Shown: in pieces, positions 56,110-63,751 of the stretch
How the letters are laid out: each line of letters begins with the position of its first letter
How positions within the stretch are numbered: position 1 is the stretch's first letter
NCBI GenBank assembly: GCA_947626775.1
Contig: CANQTL010000005.1
Span: 59,550-123,549, forward strand
Direction of reading: 5' to 3'
From: an uncultured Lachnospiraceae bacterium
GTDB taxonomy: Bacteria > Bacillota > Clostridia > Lachnospirales > Lachnospiraceae
Length of the DNA stretch: 64,000 bases
Notes under the pieces: model-generated
What the model saw: the letters and a program-made list of their open reading frames with translations, nothing else
What the model was told of the DNA's origin: nothing
Database searches by the model: none
Program-made: the position numbers and the translations under genes

Positions 56110-57222
56110 ATGAGCAGTCATTTATTACATACCCCCGAGGGAGTCAGGGATATCTATGGAGAGGAGAAGGCGAAGAAGACCGCCGTGGAAAGGCTCCTCA
56201 GACAGAAGATCGAGAGCTACGGATACCGTGATATCCAGACGCCGACGTTTGAATTTTTCGACGTGTTTTCCAAGGAGGTCGGGACGACGCCTTCCAGGGA
56301 ACTGTACAAATTTTTTGACAAGGAGGGAAACACGCTGGTGCTGCGGCCCGATTTTACGCCCTCGATCGCGAGATGCGCGGCGAAGTATTTTATGGATGAG
56401 GACGTGCCGATCCGATTCTGTTATCAGGGCAACACTTTCACGAACACCTCTCTTCTGCAGGGCAAATTGAAAGAGGTCACGCAGATGGGAGCGGAGTTGA
56501 TCGGCGATGCGTCTGTGCAGGCGGACGCGGAGATGATCGCCATGACGATCGAGGCGCTGTATCACGCCGGGTTATCGGATTTTCAGATCAGCGTCGGCAA
56601 TCTGGAATATTTCAAGGGAATCTGCGCGGAAGCCGGTTTATCCGAGGAGACGGAGTTAGAGCTGCGGGAATACATTTCCGGTAAAAATTTTTTCGGCGCG
56701 GAGGAACTGCTCGACAGCGCCGGAGTGGAGCGACGCGACAGAGAACTGCTCCTCAAGGTGAGCGAGCTGTTCGGCACGGCGGCGATCCTCGACGAGGCGA
56801 AGCGGGCCGTAACCAACGAGCGTTCCCGCAATGCCGTGAAGCGGCTTGAGAAAGTCTATGAAGCGCTGTGCGAGTATGGGGTGGAGAAATATGTTTCCTT
56901 TGACCTGGGTATGCTAAGCAAGTATAATTATTATACGGGGATCATCTTCAAGGGCTATACCTACGGTGTGGGCGACGCCATCGTGAAAGGCGGTCGCTAC
57001 GACAGTCTGCTGGGCCGCTTCGGCAAGGACGCGCCGGCCATCGGTTTCATGATCGTGGTGGACGATCTGCTGGCGGCGATGAACAGGCAGGGCGTTGCCG
57101 TCGAGGGAGAGGAAGCGTGCCTGAGACTGTACTATGGCGAGAAGGATTTTCACGATAAACTGGCGGAGGCCAGAGAACTGCGGGCCGCCGGCAAGCGCGT
57201 GGAACTTTTGCCAAAACAATAA
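56110..57222 (+). CDS. hisZ: ATP phosphoribosyltransferase regulatory subunit
   Basis: A 370-residue HisRS-like protein without tRNA-charging activity, which activates the short HisG and carries histidine feedback. It keeps the class II fold (LLHTPEGVRDIYGEEKAKKTA, TPTFEFFDVF, LRPDFTPSIARCAAKYF, RFCYQGNTFTNT) but lacks the anticodon-binding domain expected after residue 340. GAAAGGAAGCGTT precedes the ATG. First gene of the his operon; hisG starts 13 bases after. Confidence 0.95.
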   Translation: MSSHLLHTPEGVRDIYGEEKAKKTAVERLLRQKIESYGYRDIQTPTFEFFDVFSKEVGTTPSRELYKFFDKEGNTLVLRPDFTPSIARCAAKYFMDEDVPIRFCYQGNTFTNTSLLQGKLKEVTQMGAELIGDASVQADAEMIAMTIEALYHAGLSDFQISVGNLEYFKGICAEAGLSEETELELREYISGKNFFGAEELLDSAGVERRDRELLLKVSELFGTAAILDEAKRAVTNERSRNAVKRLEKVYEALCEYGVEKYVSFDLGMLSKYNYYTGIIFKGYTYGVGDAIVKGGRYDSLLGRFGKDAPAIGFMIVVDDLLAAMNRQGVAVEGEEACLRLYYGEKDFHDKLAEARELRAAGKRVELLPKQ

Positions 57223-57235
57223 CCGGGAAGAGAGT

Positions 57236-57889
57236 ATGGAGAAGATGAGTGAAGACAGATATCTGACGTTCGCCCTCGGCAAAGGGCGGCTGGCCAATAA
57301 GACAATGGAACTTTTTGAGAAGATCGGCGTCACCTGTGAGGAGATGAAGGACAAGGATTCCCGCAAACTGATCTTCGTGAACGAGGATCTGAAATTCAGA
57401 TTTTTTCTGGCGAAGGGACCGGATGTGCCGACCTACGTGGAGTACGGCGCGGCGGATATCGGCGTGGTGGGCAAGGATACCATCATGGAGGAAAACCGGC
57501 GCGTGTACGAGGTGCTCGACTTAAAATACGGCAAGTGCAGGATGTGCGTCTGCGGCCCTAAAAGCGCGGAGGAACTTCTGAAACATCACGAGATGATCCG
57601 CGTGGCGAGCAAGTATCCGAACATCGCCAAGGATTATTTCTACAACAGGAAGCACCAGACCGTGGACATCATCAAACTGAACGGCTCCGTAGAGCTGGGC
57701 CCCATCGTGAAGCTGGCGGACGTGATCGTGGACATCGTAGAGACGGGTTCCACCCTGCGGGAAAACGGGCTGGAGGTACTGGAGGAGATCTGCCCGCTGT
57801 CGGCGCGCATGATCGTCAATCAGGTCAGTATGCAGATGGAGCCGGAGCGGATCAAGCGGCTGATCACCGATCTGCGGGCGCATCTGTGA
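57236..57889 (+). CDS. hisG: ATP phosphoribosyltransferase, short form
   Basis: A 217-residue catalytic subunit that joins ATP and PRPP, the first step of histidine synthesis. It lacks the C-terminal regulatory domain of long HisG, matching the presence of hisZ. TFALGKGRLANKTMELFEKIG, the AADIGVVGKDTIMEE core and the PRPP loop IVDIVETGSTLRENGL are conserved. ATG 57236 has GGAAGAGAG just upstream; ATG 57245 is an alternative. The open frame to 57134 is inside hisZ and is not used. Confidence 0.96.
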   Translation: MEKMSEDRYLTFALGKGRLANKTMELFEKIGVTCEEMKDKDSRKLIFVNEDLKFRFFLAKGPDVPTYVEYGAADIGVVGKDTIMEENRRVYEVLDLKYGKCRMCVCGPKSAEELLKHHEMIRVASKYPNIAKDYFYNRKHQTVDIIKLNGSVELGPIVKLADVIVDIVETGSTLRENGLEVLEEICPLSARMIVNQVSMQMEPERIKRLITDLRAHL

Positions 57890-57922
57890 GAACAACCGGA
57901 AGGGAATGAAAGGTAAGGTAAA

Positions 57923-58696
57923 ATGGAAAACGAGAAAAACGGCGGCGCGCTGCAAGCGTGCAGGGGCATTATCATCGCGCTGATCGCAGGCGTCTGCGCA
58001 ATCATCTGTACTTCTGTTCTGACGGGGAATCTGGTGTCTTACAAAAAGACGTCCGGCAGCGGCGGCCTCACAGCCACGGGTTCTGCCAGCTGTGATTTTG
58101 AGGCTGACCTGATCGTCTGGAGGGGCAGTTTTGCCAGAGAGGGGATCACGACGCAGGAGGCATACCGCTCTATTAAGCAGGATGCGGATATGGTGGAGAA
58201 GTATCTGTTGGATCACGGCGTGACACAGGACGAGATGGTATTCAGTTCCGTGACCATCAGCGAGCGCTGGGAGACGGAGTACAACGAGAACGGCGACAGA
58301 ATCCGGGATTATATCACAGGCTACAATCTCTGTCAGGATGTTTCCATCACATCTTCGGACATCGACAAGATCGAGGAGATTTCAAGGGATATTTCCGGTC
58401 TGATCGAATCCGGCGTGCAGTTTGCTTCGCTGGAGCCGGAATATTACTACACGAAACTCGACGAGCTGAAGCTGCAGCTGATCGAGGAGGCGACGCAGAA
58501 CGCCAAGGCGAGGATCGATCTGCTGGCTCAGGGCACGGGCGCGTCCGTCGGGGAGCTTATGAACGCCAATCTGGGTGTGTTCCAGATCACGGCGCAGAAC
58601 AGCGACACCGAGTACAGTTACGGCGGCTCTTTTGACACCAGCTCCCGCAACAAGACTGCTTCCATCACGGTCAAGCTGAATTATGCGGTAAATTAA
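57923..58696 (+). CDS. SIMPL-domain (DUF541) protein in the his operon
   Basis: A 257-residue protein with an N-terminal membrane anchor (about residues 14-36) and an extracytoplasmic SIMPL domain (LTATGSASCDFEADLIVWRGSF, IKQDADMVEKYLLDHGV, YNLCQDVSITSSDIDKIEEISRDISGLIESGVQF, STNAKARIDLLAQGTGASVGEL-like end). SIMPL proteins are widespread and of unknown role; some interact with stress signalling. It has no known link to histidine, but lies between hisG and hisD with small gaps (33 and 62 bases), so it is probably co-transcribed. Confidence 0.9.
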   Translation: MENEKNGGALQACRGIIIALIAGVCAIICTSVLTGNLVSYKKTSGSGGLTATGSASCDFEADLIVWRGSFAREGITTQEAYRSIKQDADMVEKYLLDHGVTQDEMVFSSVTISERWETEYNENGDRIRDYITGYNLCQDVSITSSDIDKIEEISRDISGLIESGVQFASLEPEYYYTKLDELKLQLIEEATQNAKARIDLLAQGTGASVGELMNANLGVFQITAQNSDTEYSYGGSFDTSSRNKTASITVKLNYAVN

Positions 58697-58758
58697 GAGG
58701 CGGTAAAGACGGGAAGCAGCCGTAAGGCAGGATACAGAGAAACGGAGTAGACAGGACC

Positions 58759-60087
58759 ATGCAGACAGTTCGACTGACAAAAGACGCACAGAAAAGCATT
58801 CTCAATGATCTTCTGAAGAGAAGTCCGAACAACTACGGACAGTATGAGTCCGCAGTTGCGGAGATTATAAAGAATGTCCGGGAAAAGGGCGACGAGGCGG
58901 TTTTCGCCTACACGAGGCAGTTTGACAAGTGGGAAGTAGACACGGATACGGTCCGTGTGACCAAGGCGGAGATCGATGCTGCCTTCAATAGGACGGAGCC
59001 TGAGTTTGTGGAGGTGCTGAGGAGAGCCGCCGCGAACATCGAAGATTTTCACCGCAGGCAGCTGCGCAACAGCTGGATCGAGACGAAGCCGGACGGTAGC
59101 ATTCTGGGCCAGCGCATTCTGCCGATTGCAGTTTCCGGCGTGTATGTGCCCGGCGGCAAGGCGGCCTATCCAAGCAGCCTGCTGATGAACGTGATCCCCG
59201 CGAAGGTGGCGGGCGTTGACAAAGTCGTCATGACGACTCCTGCGGGAGCGGACGGCAGGGTCAATGCGGGTACGCTGGTGGCAGCGAAGATCGCCGGCGT
59301 GGATGAAATCTACAAGGTGGGCGGCGCGCAGGCCATCGCGGCGATGGCGTTCGGCACGGAGACGATTCCGAAAGTAGATAAGATCACGGGACCGGGCAAT
59401 ATCTTCGTGGCGCTTGCCAAGAAAGCCTGCTTCGGCTATGTGAGCATCGATTCCATCGCCGGGCCCAGCGAGATCCTGGTGATCGCGGACGAGACGGCGA
59501 ATCCCCGCTATGTGGCGGCGGATCTGCTCTCTCAGGCCGAGCACGACGAACTGGCCAGCGCGATCCTGATCACTACGGACGAGGCGCTGGCAAAAAAGGT
59601 GGAGCAGGAGATCGAAGGTTTTCTGCAGGAGCTCTCCCGGGCGGAGATCATCCGCAAGTCGCTGGCACAGTACGGCTATATTCTGCTGGCGGATTCCATG
59701 GATGAGGCTGTGGAAGCGGCCAACGCCATCGCCTCGGAGCATCTGGAAATTCTGACGAAGGACCCTTATGCGGTGATGACGAAGATCCGAAACGCGGGGG
59801 CGATTTTCCTCGGAGAATACTCTTCGGAACCGCTGGGAGACTACTATGCGGGGCCGAATCACATTCTGCCGACCAACGGCACGGCGAAGTTTTTCTCCCC
59901 CTTAAACGTGGACGATTTCATGAAGAAGACAAGTCTGATCTCCTACTCGGAAGAAGCGCTCAGAGAGGCGCACAGAGATATTGAGCTGTTTGCCGAGAAG
60001 GAAGGCTTGACGGCTCACGCCAACTCGATCCGGGTGCGGTTTGAGAAAGACTGCATCACAAAAACAAGCGACAAGCCGTCCGCATGA
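58759..60087 (+). CDS. hisD: Histidinol dehydrogenase
   Basis: A 442-residue zinc enzyme oxidising histidinol to histidine in two NAD-dependent steps. The zinc ligands are recognisable: Gln and His in LLSQAEHDELASAI, Asp in GDYYAGPNHILPTNGTAKF and His in HANSIRVR. VSGVYVPGGKAAYPSSLLMNVIPAKVAGV is the family signature. It starts 62 bases after the SIMPL gene with AACGGAGT. The stop is 29 bases before hisB. Confidence 0.97.
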   Translation: MQTVRLTKDAQKSILNDLLKRSPNNYGQYESAVAEIIKNVREKGDEAVFAYTRQFDKWEVDTDTVRVTKAEIDAAFNRTEPEFVEVLRRAAANIEDFHRRQLRNSWIETKPDGSILGQRILPIAVSGVYVPGGKAAYPSSLLMNVIPAKVAGVDKVVMTTPAGADGRVNAGTLVAAKIAGVDEIYKVGGAQAIAAMAFGTETIPKVDKITGPGNIFVALAKKACFGYVSIDSIAGPSEILVIADETANPRYVAADLLSQAEHDELASAILITTDEALAKKVEQEIEGFLQELSRAEIIRKSLAQYGYILLADSMDEAVEAANAIASEHLEILTKDPYAVMTKIRNAGAIFLGEYSSEPLGDYYAGPNHILPTNGTAKFFSPLNVDDFMKKTSLISYSEEALREAHRDIELFAEKEGLTAHANSIRVRFEKDCITKTSDKPSA

Positions 60088-60116
60088 AAAGAGCGGCGGC
60101 GGAAGGAAGGCTGCAT

Positions 60117-60713
60117 ATGAAAAAAACGGCAAGAACGGCAAATATCAAACGAAAGACCAGAGAGACGGACATTGACCTGACGCTTGCTCTCGACGGGGCG
60201 GGTACGAGCGAAGTGCGCACGGGAATCGGCTTTTTCGATCACATGTTGACCGGCTTCTCCAGACACGGCTTTTTTGATTTGACGCTGAGAGCCGACGGCG
60301 ATCTGGAAGTGGACGGACACCACACGGTGGAGGATACGGGCATCGTACTCGGACAGGCGATTCGTGAGGCGCTTGGCGACAAGGCCGGTATCAGGCGCTA
60401 TGGCTCTGCGATTCTGCCGATGGACGACGCGCTCTGCCTGTGCGCCGTGGACTTGTGCGGCAGGCCTTATTTTGTCTTTGACTGTGAGTTTCCGGCTGAG
60501 CGTGTGGGAGATCTGGAGACGGAGCTGGTGCGGGAATTTTTCTATGCCGTCAGCTACAGCGCGGGCATGAATCTGCATATCAAGATGTTCCACGGGGACA
60601 ATACGCATCACATGATCGAGGCGATGTTCAAGGCTTTCGGCAGAGCGCTCGACGGGGCCGCCGCCTTCGACGAGAGGATTGCCGGCGTGCTCAGCACCAA
60701 GGGCGCGCTGTGA
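60117..60713 (+). CDS. hisB: Imidazoleglycerol-phosphate dehydratase
   Basis: A 198-residue manganese enzyme that dehydrates imidazoleglycerol phosphate. It is the single-domain form with no HAD phosphatase fused. Metal ligands occur in GIGFFDHML, VDGHHTVEDTGI and NTHHMIEAMFKAFGRAL. An upstream ATG at 60084 would add 11 residues, but ATG 60117 has GGAAGGAAGG 6 bases before it. A histidinol-phosphatase (hisK/hisN) is not in the window. Confidence 0.96.
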   Translation: MKKTARTANIKRKTRETDIDLTLALDGAGTSEVRTGIGFFDHMLTGFSRHGFFDLTLRADGDLEVDGHHTVEDTGIVLGQAIREALGDKAGIRRYGSAILPMDDALCLCAVDLCGRPYFVFDCEFPAERVGDLETELVREFFYAVSYSAGMNLHIKMFHGDNTHHMIEAMFKAFGRALDGAAAFDERIAGVLSTKGAL

Positions 60714-60763
60714 GGGACAGAAAGAATCAGGAGACCGAAACCGCAGGAAAGGCAAAGGAGCGT

Positions 60764-62047
60764 ATGAGTTACAAGAAATTTATCCCCTGTATTTATCTCT
60801 ATAAAGGAAATGCAGTGAAGGGCTTCGATGACAGGACGATCCTGGACACGAACCCGGCAGCGCTGGGCAGATTCTATGGCGACAACAACGCCGACGAGCT
60901 GATCGTCTACGATATGTCCGAGGGCGACGCGGAGCATGAGGAAGCGCTGGATATCGTCAAGGCAATCTGCGCGGACGCAGAGATTCCGGTGATCGGCGCA
61001 GGTAATGTAAAGCGCATGGAAGACATCAAAAAGCTGCTCTATGCGGGCTGCCGGAAGGCGGCGCTCAATTATTCCAAACCGGAAAATATCGCGCTCACCG
61101 AGGAAGTTTCCAAAAAATTCGGGAAAGACAAGATTGTGGCCTGCGTGTCGGAAACTGCGGCGATCACGGAAAACGAGGCGGTTTTGGAGCAGTATGTGTG
61201 TGAGATCGTTCTCGTGAAAGAGAAAGCGCTGAAAAGTGCGATCGCGGTTTCCAAATGCCCTCTGATTGTTTCCGTGCCGGAGGTGTCGCTCGACAAGCTG
61301 CTGGAACTTCTGGCCTATGACAATGTCTGCGGCATTTCCGGCTATGCCATCAACGAGAACGCGCAGGAACTTTTGACCATCAAGTCTCTGTGTCAGAACA
61401 GCGGGATTTTGGTGAATACTTTTGAGCCGGCGATCCGCTGGGAGGAGTTTAAACTGAATTCCGACGGGCATGTGACCGTGGTGGTGCAGGATTACAAGAC
61501 TGACGAAGTGCTCATGGTGGCCTACATGAACGAGGAGGCGTACAACACAACGCTCAAGACCGGCAAGATGACTTATTACAGCAGGAGCAGACAGGAGCTG
61601 TGGGTCAAGGGAGAGACCAGCGGCCATTATCAGTATGTAAAGTCCCTCACAGCGGACTGCGATAAGGACACCATCCTGGCGAAGGTTTCCCAGGTTGGCG
61701 CTGCCTGCCACACCGGGGCGCACTCCTGCTTCTTCAACGAGATCATGTCGAAAGAGTATGAGGAGGCAAATCCGCTCCGGGTGTTTGAACGGGTTTTTGA
61801 CGTGATCAAGGACAGGAAAGTACACCCTAAGGAGGGGTCCTATACCAACTATCTCTTTGACAAGGGGATCGATAAGATTTTGAAAAAACTCGGCGAGGAG
61901 GCGACGGAAATCGTGATCGCCGCCAAAAATCCGAACGCCAACGAAGTCAAATACGAGATCTCAGATTTCCTCTATCACATGATGGTGCTGATGGCGGAAA
62001 AAGAGATCACCTGGGAGGAGATTACCGCGGAGCTGGCGAAGCGGTAG
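60764..62047 (+). CDS. hisIE: HisIE (PRA-CH / PRA-PH) fused to a degenerate HisF-like domain
   Basis: A 427-residue fusion. Residues 1-225 are a HisA/HisF-like barrel (FIPCIYLYKGNAVKGF, ADELIVYDMSEGD, VIGAGNVKRMEDIKKLLYAGC), in which the HisF catalytic Asp of the start (IPCLDV) is Tyr (IPCIYL), and the second Asp (VVAID) is lost (VACVSE). Residues 230-330 are phosphoribosyl-AMP cyclohydrolase (zinc Cys in TADCDKDT and GAACHTGAHSCF), and 335-427 phosphoribosyl-ATP pyrophosphatase (DKILKKLGEEATEIVIAAKN). The first domain is presumably non-catalytic. AAAGGAG before ATG 60764 supports this start over GTG 60710. hisH, hisA and hisF are absent. Confidence 0.9.
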   Translation: MSYKKFIPCIYLYKGNAVKGFDDRTILDTNPAALGRFYGDNNADELIVYDMSEGDAEHEEALDIVKAICADAEIPVIGAGNVKRMEDIKKLLYAGCRKAALNYSKPENIALTEEVSKKFGKDKIVACVSETAAITENEAVLEQYVCEIVLVKEKALKSAIAVSKCPLIVSVPEVSLDKLLELLAYDNVCGISGYAINENAQELLTIKSLCQNSGILVNTFEPAIRWEEFKLNSDGHVTVVVQDYKTDEVLMVAYMNEEAYNTTLKTGKMTYYSRSRQELWVKGETSGHYQYVKSLTADCDKDTILAKVSQVGAACHTGAHSCFFNEIMSKEYEEANPLRVFERVFDVIKDRKVHPKEGSYTNYLFDKGIDKILKKLGEEATEIVIAAKNPNANEVKYEISDFLYHMMVLMAEKEITWEEITAELAKR

Positions 62048-62053
62048 ATATAG

Positions 62054-62097
62054 CGGCGGCAAAGTTGGCTTATCGCCAATTTCTGCCGCCGTTATTG
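62054..62097 (+). terminator. Hairpin terminator after his operon
   Basis: CGGCGGCA pairs with TGCCGCCG, and TTGGC with GCCAA inside it; the short T-rich GTTATTGTAT follows. The stem is strong and the T-tract weak. Confidence 0.65.
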
Positions 62098-62154
62098 TAT
62101 CAGCAGAAGACTGCAGAGAGGATGGGTGTGAGCAATCACACCGGTGAGAACAGC

Positions 62155-62640
62155 ATGACGGTACGTGCATATGAACAAAAAGATCTGCCCCGGATGATAC
62201 AAATCTGGAACGAGGTGGTGGAAGAGGGCGTCGCCTTTCCGCAGGAGGAACTTCTCGATGCGGTGACGGGCAAGGCTTTCTTTGCGTCCCAGACCTGTGC
62301 GGCAGTGGCGGAGGATGAGACAGAGGCGGAAATCTGCGGGCTCTACATCCTGCATCCCAACAACGTGGGGCGCTGCGGGCATATCTGCAATGCCAGCTAT
62401 GCCGTCGCATCCGCGCACAGGGGAAGACATATCGGGGAACAGCTTGTCATGGACTGTCTGCGGCAGGCGAAGGAACACGGTTTTCGCGTCCTGCAGTTCA
62501 ATGCCGTCGTGGAGAGCAACCTTCACGCGAGACATCTGTATGAGCGTCTGGGTTTCGTGCAGCTCGGCACGATCCCCGGCGGTTTCCGGATGAAGGACGG
62601 ACATTACGAGAATATCTGTCCTTATTACCGTGAAATTTGA
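62155..62640 (+). CDS. GNAT-family N-acetyltransferase
   Basis: A 161-residue acetyltransferase using acetyl-CoA. The fold is recognisable: IRAYE-like start (TVRAYEQKDLPRMIQIWNEVVEEG), the acetyl-CoA loop RGRHIGEQLV (Q/R-x-x-G-x-G/A variant) near residue 100, and YERLGFVQLGTIPGGFRMKDG, which resembles phosphinothricin/other small-molecule acetyltransferases. In-frame ATGs at 62122 and upstream exist; 62155 has GGTGAG about 7 bases before it. The substrate is not known. Confidence 0.88.
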   Translation: MTVRAYEQKDLPRMIQIWNEVVEEGVAFPQEELLDAVTGKAFFASQTCAAVAEDETEAEICGLYILHPNNVGRCGHICNASYAVASAHRGRHIGEQLVMDCLRQAKEHGFRVLQFNAVVESNLHARHLYERLGFVQLGTIPGGFRMKDGHYENICPYYREI

Positions 62641-62684
62641 TATATGCCCCGGCTGCGGGGATGGTTCTGACAGGGAGGAAACAT

Positions 62685-63383
62685 ATGACAATCCATAGGA
62701 TTGCGGTGATATCGGATACGCACGGAAGTCTGCGCCCGAAGGCGGTCGAACTGCTCAGGTCGGCGGAACTGATTCTCCACGGCGGCGACATTGCGGATCG
62801 CAAAACGTTTGACAGGCTGAACGAATGTGCGCGCGTGATCGCGGTGCGGGGAAACTGCGACGGGGAGTGGGCAAAAGAACTGCCGCAGGAAGTCGGCTTC
62901 GAGCTGTACGGCAGAAAAATATATATGGTCCATAACAAGAAGCAGATGACCCAGAGGGCGGAAGACGCAGATCTGATGATCTATGGACATTCGCACAGAT
63001 ATGAAGAGAAGGAAGAGAACGGCAGGCTCCTGCTGAATCCGGGGAGCGGCGGACCGCGGCGCTTCGGAAAACCGGCGACGATGGCCGTGCTTGAGATAGA
63101 CGAGGAGAGCGGCAGCATGGCGGTGAAGAGGATCGATCTGTCGGAAGATACTGTGCAGGATGCGGCGGCGGACAGCTCGTTCCCTGCGCCTGACAGCGGG
63201 GAACTCAGGGGAATCGTCGAGACGGTTGTGAGAGAACTTGCGCGCGGTCGGTCGGTAGACCGCATTGTGAAGACACACAGGATCAGCCGTGCGCTGACAG
63301 AGCAGATCTGCCAGATTTATTTCACGCATCCCGGCATCAACGCTCAGGGCGTGATGGACCGGATCGAGATTGCCGGACGGTGA
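62685..63383 (+). CDS. YfcE/MJ0936-type phosphoesterase with C-terminal extension
   Basis: A 232-residue calcineurin-like metallophosphoesterase. Metal motifs are ISDTHG, LHGGDI, RGNCDG, a partly altered VHNKKQ (usually THGH) and YGHSH. The first 150 residues match the family in length; the remaining 80 residues are extra, of which the last 50 (ELARGRSVDRIVKTHRISRALTEQICQIYFTHPGI) look like a helix-turn-helix. GGGAGG lies 6 bases before ATG 62685, so the open frame at 62637 is not needed. It may hydrolyse phosphodiesters; the real substrate is unknown. Confidence 0.88.
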   Translation: MTIHRIAVISDTHGSLRPKAVELLRSAELILHGGDIADRKTFDRLNECARVIAVRGNCDGEWAKELPQEVGFELYGRKIYMVHNKKQMTQRAEDADLMIYGHSHRYEEKEENGRLLLNPGSGGPRRFGKPATMAVLEIDEESGSMAVKRIDLSEDTVQDAAADSSFPAPDSGELRGIVETVVRELARGRSVDRIVKTHRISRALTEQICQIYFTHPGINAQGVMDRIEIAGR

Positions 63384-63399
63384 GGTTCTAAACAGCCGG

Positions 63400-63427
63400 T
63401 TGTTCTTTTGCCGATATGGGATATAAT
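63400..63427 (+). promoter_or_regulatory. Candidate promoter in gene-poor region
   Basis: TTGTTC (63400-63405), 16 bases, perfect TATAAT (63422-63427). A short AGCGG/CCGCT inverted repeat follows at 63429-63445. Confidence 0.5.
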
Positions 63428-63565
63428 AAGCGGGATAAATCCGCTACTATTATAGATATGTCGCTGGTGAACGCCATCGCCTTTGATCCCTATACGCACG
63501 GCTATTACAGGGTGGCGGAGCGTGTCGGCGACGCTTTCCATGACGGCATGAAGCTGGATAGATGA
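63416..63565 (+). pseudogene. Short remnant, perhaps C-terminus of a flavin reductase
   Basis: An open frame reads SLVNAIAFDPYTHGYYRVAERVGDAFHDGMKLDR and stops at 63565. The DPYTHGYYRV...VGDAFHDGMKL pattern recalls the end of flavin reductase-type (RutF-like) proteins, but the N-terminal 150 residues are missing. The ATG at 63416 lacks a ribosome binding site. Codon use is like the chromosome and not like the AT-rich surroundings. The identification is weak. Confidence 0.35.
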
Positions 63566-63691
63566 TTCGCGCGGAATAATGTAATAAAAAGAACAATATT
63601 CGTGTAATTTAATGCGAATTTTTGAGATAAATGCATTGATTTTTACATGAATAAAATCCCTTTTTGAGAGAAATGTATGTTTTGATTTAAA

Positions 63692-63720
63692 TTGACAAGT
63701 CAAAATAAAGACAGCATAAT
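63692..63720 (+). promoter_or_regulatory. Promoter for fic with inverted repeat over -35
   Basis: TTGACA (63692-63697), 17 bases, CATAAT (63715-63720). TTGAC-AA-GTCAA (63692-63703) is an inverted repeat covering the -35 box, a possible repressor site. Confidence 0.75.
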
Positions 63721-63751
63721 AAAAGCGTTATTACAATTTGGAGGTATGCGT

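Larger units (their letters stand above)
63384..63751 (+). other. Gene-poor 368-base region
   Basis: The region holds a promoter (63400-63427), a short reading frame (63416-63565) that looks like a gene remnant, a very AT-rich stretch (63566-63690) with ATTCG...CGAAT followed by T5 (63598-63623) as a weak terminator, and the Fic promoter (63692-63720). Confidence 0.6.

Noticed and set aside
60710..60763. GTG 60710 as the start of the HisIE fusion
   Set aside because: No ribosome site; the extra residues are polar and unrelated to HisF, whereas ATG 60764 follows AAAGGAG.
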